Shown: in pieces, positions 60,667 through 64,000 of the stretch
Numbering within the stretch: position 1 is the stretch's first letter
How the letters are laid out: the number at the start of each line of letters is the position of its first letter
NCBI GenBank assembly: GCA_052118065.1
Contig: JBQKHY010000003.1
Coordinates: forward strand, 68,683-132,682
Direction of reading: 5' to 3'
Length of the DNA: 64,000 nt
From: Ruminococcoides sp052118065
Lineage (GTDB): Bacteria > Bacillota > Clostridia > Oscillospirales > Acutalibacteraceae
Notes under the pieces: model-generated
Told to the model about the DNA's origin: nothing
What the model saw: only the letters and a program-made list of their open reading frames with translations
The model's database searches: none
Translations under genes and position numbers: made by a program

Positions 60667-61224
60667 ATGATTTCAGCAGGTGATTTTAGAAATGGTGTTA
60701 CTTTTGAACTTGACGGACAGGTAGTTCAGGTTATTGAATTCCAGCATGTTAAGCCAGGTAAAGGTGCAGCATTCGTTAGAACAAAGTATAAAAATGTTAT
60801 TACAGGTGCAGTAGTTGAAAAGTCTTTCAACCCAAATGATAAGTACCCAACAGCATTTATCGAAAGAAAAGATATGGAATATAGCTACGAAGATGGTGGT
60901 CTATACTATTTCATGGATACAGAAACATGGGAACAGATTCCTATTAGTGCTGACATCCTAGGCGACTCATTTAAGTTCGTTAAAGAAAATATGGTATGTA
61001 AGATTCTTTCTTACAAGGGCAATGTATTCGGCGTTGAACCACCTAACTTTGTTGAACTAAAGGTTACAAAGACTGATCCTGGTTTTAAGGGCGATACAGC
61101 TACAAATGCTACTAAGCCTGCTACACTTGAAACAGGTGCAGAAATTAAAGTACCACTATTCATTGACGAAGGCGAAGTTATCCAGATCGATACAAGAACT
61201 GGCGAGTATATGGGTAGAGCATAA
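60667..61224 (+). CDS. efp: Elongation factor P
   Basis: Relieves ribosome stalling at polyproline. The 185-residue, three-domain protein has the tip loop HVKPGKGAAF with Lys32, the position that carries the modification in characterised Bacillus EF-P; PNFVELKVTKTDPGFKGDT and TRTGEYMGRA are family segments. No EF-P modifying enzyme is nearby. AAGGAGGA is the SD. It overlaps the following gene by one base (TAATG). Confidence 0.97.
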   Translation: MISAGDFRNGVTFELDGQVVQVIEFQHVKPGKGAAFVRTKYKNVITGAVVEKSFNPNDKYPTAFIERKDMEYSYEDGGLYYFMDTETWEQIPISADILGDSFKFVKENMVCKILSYKGNVFGVEPPNFVELKVTKTDPGFKGDTATNATKPATLETGAEIKVPLFIDEGEVIQIDTRTGEYMGRA

Positions 61225-61700
61225 TGAACTTATCAGCAAGAATTTCCTATATTAAAGGATTGGCAGAAGGTCTAAACCTAGATGAAAACAAGGATGAAGT
61301 AAAGGTTCTTAATGAAATTATTGATTTTCTTGGTCAGTTAGCTGACGAAGTAGAAGAACTTGAAGAATGTTATGATGAATCAGTAGATATTGTTGATACA
61401 CTTAACGATGATTTATCAATGCTTGAAGATGTAGTCTATGGTGACGATGATGAAGACCTAGATAAGTTCTCTTGTTCAACAGGTTGCAAGGACTGTTGCA
61501 CTTCACAGAATGATGATTCTTCTGATGGGGCAGATGTACCTATGTATGAAGTAACTTGTCCTCAGTGCAATAAGAAAATTGCAGTTTCTGAAAATCAACT
61601 TCTAACGGGTGAAGTTGAATGTCCTGATTGTGATGCTGTTCTTGAATTTGATTTAGACGGTATTGCTAATGACGAGGAAGAACAGGATCTTAAGTTCTGA
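61224..61700 (+). CDS. CD1247-domain protein with zinc-ribbon-like cysteines
   Basis: A 158-residue acidic protein with the N-terminal CD1247-type domain (MNLSARISYIKGLAEGLNLD) known from Clostridia but uncharacterised. The middle (residues about 35-95) is a coiled-coil-like, very acidic helix (DEVEELEECYDESV). The C-terminal part has a cysteine-rich patch (CSTGCKDCCTSQ) and a CxxC...CxxC zinc ribbon (VTCPQCNKKI, VECPDCDAVLEF). It is translationally coupled to efp, whose stop overlaps its start by one base, so a translation-linked role is tempting but unproven. Confidence 0.85.
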   Translation: MNLSARISYIKGLAEGLNLDENKDEVKVLNEIIDFLGQLADEVEELEECYDESVDIVDTLNDDLSMLEDVVYGDDDEDLDKFSCSTGCKDCCTSQNDDSSDGADVPMYEVTCPQCNKKIAVSENQLLTGEVECPDCDAVLEFDLDGIANDEEEQDLKF

Positions 61701-61712
61701 TTTAACAAATTT

Positions 61713-61749
61713 ACACTCCTGGGATAATATATCTCAGGGGTGTTTTTTT
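61713..61749 (+). terminator. Terminator of the efp operon
   Basis: ACACTCCTGGGA (61713-61724) and TCTCAGGGGTGT (61732-61743) form a 12-bp stem (two GU pairs), followed by TTTTTTT. The 3' arm contains AGGGGTG. Confidence 0.92.
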
Positions 61750-62383
61750 GCTTATTAAGAAAATTAAGAAAAAAAGAAAATTTATGAAGTTTATTGTAAT
61801 TTTCATTGTAATATCAATTTTGATTATAATTGCATTTGAAAGTTATATGAAACCACTACAAGATAAAATTATGGAAAATGAAGCAAGAGGTCTTGTGGAA
61901 GAAAGGGTATCAAAAATTGCCGATGATGTAATTTCTAACAGTGACTATGATTACGATAAATTGCTTGTAAAAACTGAAAACAAAACCGGTGGTATAGTGT
62001 CCCTAAGTGTAAATACACCGGCAGTTAATAAAATACAAAATGAATTTTCTGATGTATTCCAAAATAAAATGGATGACCTAAATACCCAGTATTTTTCAGT
62101 ACCATTAGGTGACTTAACAAACCTTTCTATGCTTTCAAGCCTAGGTCCTAGAATAAAGTTTTCATATGATATGACAGGTTCAGTTGATGTTGAACTGAAA
62201 AGCACCTTTGAAAGTACAGGCGTAAACCAAACAATACATAGGGTAAATATGATTGTTGATGCAGAGGTAGTTTTTATTAGCCAATCATATATGGAAAATT
62301 TGAAAATAAGAAATGAATTTGCTATTAGTGAAACTGTTATTGTCGGTGACACACCTGATTATCTCTATCCAAAAGTAAATTAG
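61748..62383 (+). CDS. yunB: Sporulation protein YunB
   Basis: A 211-residue YunB-family protein, made under sigma-E in Bacillus and needed for normal spore formation; its activity is unknown. A Lys-rich N-terminus (residues 3-12) precedes one membrane helix (13-30), and the rest is an extracytoplasmic/intermembrane domain with family segments NEARGLVEERVSK, PLGDLTNLSMLSSLGPR and ISETVIVGDTPDYL. The start is a TTG at 61748 inside the terminator T-run, with AGGGGTG of the terminator stem as SD; the ATG at 61784 is the alternative but has no SD and would drop the basic residues that precede the helix. Neither promoter nor operon partner is clear. Confidence 0.85.
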   Translation: MLIKKIKKKRKFMKFIVIFIVISILIIIAFESYMKPLQDKIMENEARGLVEERVSKIADDVISNSDYDYDKLLVKTENKTGGIVSLSVNTPAVNKIQNEFSDVFQNKMDDLNTQYFSVPLGDLTNLSMLSSLGPRIKFSYDMTGSVDVELKSTFESTGVNQTIHRVNMIVDAEVVFISQSYMENLKIRNEFAISETVIVGDTPDYLYPKVN

Positions 62384-62411
62384 AAAAATATCCAAAAGTA
62401 AATTAGAAAAA
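62366..62411 (+). repeat. Perfect 23-bp tandem duplication at the end of yunB
   Basis: Positions 62366-62388 and 62389-62411 are identical 23-bp copies beginning TATCCAAAAGTAAATTAG, each carrying the in-frame last codons and the TAG stop of yunB in the first copy; TATC begins a third partial copy. The unit length is not a multiple of three. Confidence 0.95.
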
Positions 62412-62417
62412 TATCTG

Positions 62418-62446
62418 TTGAAAAAACATATATATTGTGATAAAAT
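62418..62446 (+). promoter_or_regulatory. Promoter of miaB
   Basis: TTGAAA (62418-62423), 17 bp, TAAAAT (62441-62446) with extended TG; predicted start near 62453. Confidence 0.7.
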
Positions 62447-62478
62447 AAGATGATACAATAATGGATAGGAGTGTTACT

Positions 62479-63891
62479 TTGGAGAAAAGTGACTTAAATA
62501 ACACAAATTTCTTGGAAAATCAAGATTATTATCTTAACTTGATTTCTGAACTTATGAATATCAGAAAAAGAGGAGAAGTACCTCTAGCTTATATTCACAC
62601 ATATGGTTGTCAGCAAAATGTTGCTGATAGTGAGAAAATCAAAGGTATGCTTTCAAAAGCAGGATTTGAATTTGTTGATGGTCCTGATGATGCTGATTTT
62701 ATTTTGTTTAATACTTGTGCAGTTAGAGAACATGCTGAGGACAGAGTATTTGGTAATGTTGGTGCATTAAAGAAAATTAAGAAGAAACATCCACAGATTA
62801 TGATTGCAGTATGTGGTTGTATGATGGAACAAAAGCATATTGCAGAAAGAATGTACAATAGCTTTCCATTCGTTTCATTAGTTTTCGGTACTCATTCTTT
62901 ACAGAATTTCCCTGAACTATATTACAGAGCATTATTCTCAGGTAAGAGAGTATACGAAAGAGATAATGATGACAAGAAGATTTACGAAGGCATCCCAATT
63001 AAGAGAGATGGCACTTTCAAGGGTTGGTTACCTATTATGTATGGTTGTGATAATTTCTGTACATACTGTATTGTACCTTATGTTAGGGGTAGAGAGAGAA
63101 GTCGTAAGTCAGCCGATGTTATTTCTGAAGCTAAGGAACTAATCAATTCCGGATATAAAGACATTACTTTATTAGGTCAAAATGTAAATTCCTACGGTAA
63201 AGGTCTTGAAGAAGATATTACATTTGCAAAGCTACTTGGTGAGATTGATAAAATTCCGGGTGATTATTGGTTGAGATTTATGACCAGCCACCCTAAAGAT
63301 TGTTCTAAGGAATTAATTGATACTATTGCAAGTGGTGAACATATCAGTACACATCTTCATCTACCATTCCAAAGTGGTTCTGACAGAATTCTAAAGAAAA
63401 TGAACAGACATTATGACAGAAAGAAGTATCTTGAAATTATCAATTATGCTAAAGAGAAGATTCCAAATCTTTCTTTGACAAGTGATATTATTGTTGGTTT
63501 TCCGGGTGAAACTTATGAAGATTTCAAGGAAACTTTGTCACTAATCAGAGAAGTAGAATTTACTTCACTATTTACTTTTATTTACTCTCCAAGAGTAGGT
63601 ACACCTGCTGCTAAAATGGATGACCCAATTCCTGCAGAAGAAAAGTCAAAGTGGTTCCAAGAACTACTTGCAGTTCAAGAAGAAATTGCAGCAAAGCGTT
63701 GTGCCTCAATGGTAGGTAAGAAAGAGAAAATTCTTGTTGAAAGTGTAAACAAGAAGAACAACAAACTTCAGTGTAGAAATTCCGGCAATATTATTGTTGA
63801 ATGTGACGGTGATGAAAACCTAATCGGTACATTCCAAACTGCTGAAATTACTGAAGCAAGAAACTGGATTTTAAAAGGTAAGTTAATATAA
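62479..63891 (+). CDS. miaB: tRNA-2-methylthio-N6-dimethylallyladenosine synthase
   Basis: Radical SAM methylthiotransferase that modifies A37 of tRNAs reading UNN codons. The protein of about 470 residues has the N-terminal auxiliary cluster cysteines (YGCQQN, FNTCAVRE, CGCMMEQ), the radical SAM motif GCDNFCTYCIVP near residue 190, and a C-terminal TRAM domain. The start is ambiguous: the ATG at 62461 would lie eight bases from the predicted transcript start with no SD, while the TTG at 62479 has GATAGGAG seven bases upstream, and nearly the same context precedes pyrH; I use the TTG. No miaA or mutS is visible before the window ends. Confidence 0.94.
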   Translation: MEKSDLNNTNFLENQDYYLNLISELMNIRKRGEVPLAYIHTYGCQQNVADSEKIKGMLSKAGFEFVDGPDDADFILFNTCAVREHAEDRVFGNVGALKKIKKKHPQIMIAVCGCMMEQKHIAERMYNSFPFVSLVFGTHSLQNFPELYYRALFSGKRVYERDNDDKKIYEGIPIKRDGTFKGWLPIMYGCDNFCTYCIVPYVRGRERSRKSADVISEAKELINSGYKDITLLGQNVNSYGKGLEEDITFAKLLGEIDKIPGDYWLRFMTSHPKDCSKELIDTIASGEHISTHLHLPFQSGSDRILKKMNRHYDRKKYLEIINYAKEKIPNLSLTSDIIVGFPGETYEDFKETLSLIREVEFTSLFTFIYSPRVGTPAAKMDDPIPAEEKSKWFQELLAVQEEIAAKRCASMVGKKEKILVESVNKKNNKLQCRNSGNIIVECDGDENLIGTFQTAEITEARNWILKGKLI

Positions 63892-64000
63892 AGACTAACT
63901 ATTAAAAGTCAAGGCTATAATGAAGATATTTTGAATTAATCAAAAAAATCCTTTAGATCGTATTGGAATCGTAAAAATGGCATGACAAAAAGAGCATCAT
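63892..64000. other. Intergenic tail after miaB
   Basis: The last 109 bases contain no recognisable gene, terminator or promoter. A possible ATG at 63982 (MTKRAS) has no SD and runs off the window, so nothing can be called. Confidence 0.6.

Noticed and set aside
61951..62352. 133-codon frame antisense to yunB
   Set aside because: No SD or recognisable protein features; yunB on the plus strand explains the region.
63982..64000. Possible gene start MTKRAS at the right edge
   Set aside because: No SD and only six codons are visible; it cannot be assessed.

Overview
This 64 kb window is a low-GC, gene-dense chromosomal segment of a spore-forming Firmicute, most likely class Clostridia (an Oscillospirales/Ruminococcus-like gut anaerobe). 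The evidence is the pair of replicative polymerases (DnaE at the left edge, PolC at 17.9-22.2 kb), a sporulation gene set (spoIIGA-sigE, spo0A, spoIVB, yunB, a YlmC/YmxH protein, a SleB-type hydrolase), strong GGAGG ribosome binding sites, and housekeeping operons in Clostridial order. I see no tRNA genes, insertion sequences, prophage or CRISPR array. The species assignment is inference.

Layout. 1-5.3 kb: 3' end of dnaE, pfkA, a MORN-repeat protein with a long acidic linker, and a small Thr/Ser-rich lipoprotein. 5.4-9.4 kb: sigE and spoIIGA on the minus strand, a 31-aa membrane microprotein divergent from spoIIGA, degV, a ylmC/ymxH gene and a SleB-like hydrolase. 9.4-23.4 kb: rpsB-tsf, then one long plus-strand run pyrH-frr-uppS-cdsA-dxr-rseP-ispG-polC and an AI-2E-type transporter (translation, envelope lipid and isoprenoid synthesis, replication). 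23.4-26.4 kb: a short histidine operon hisZ-hisG-hisA-hisI behind a strong dyad operator. 26.4-28.4 kb: spoIVB-spo0A on the minus strand. 28.5-32.3 kb: a P-type cation ATPase and a CCA tRNA nucleotidyltransferase. 32.3-34.5 kb: malic enzyme divergent from the RNase P RNA gene rnpB, then a small XRE regulator preceded by a 13-bp-period tandem repeat. 34.6-39.9 kb: murD, a GNAT-like protein, a PLP enzyme and a YjbR protein, facing tadA and a CPBP membrane protease on the minus strand. 39.9-41.3 kb: L20-type leader with infC-rpmI-rplT. 41.3-56.3 kb: SpoU methylase, dprA, topA, trmFO, plsX, rnc, a radical SAM protein, smc, ftsY, rdgB, yhbY, nadD, yqeK, rsfS. 56.3-64 kb: leuS, rpsU, aroQ, an Xaa-Pro peptidase, efp, a CD1247-type protein, yunB and miaB.

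Most of the window is conventional. The points that deserve a second look are regulatory or concern catalytic residues: a spoIIGA upstream region with consensus-like -35 and -10 elements 21 bp apart; a SpoIIGA active-site motif reading DTCC instead of DSG/DTG; a Spo0A receiver with an altered acidic pocket; a degenerate 13-bp tandem repeat filling the leader of an XRE gene; an abbreviated his operon with a 32-bp operator; likely AUU/AUC initiation at infC, rseP and a radical SAM gene; overlapping divergent promoters; and structured leaders ahead of rpsB and rpsU. I did not find a clearly new multi-gene system.
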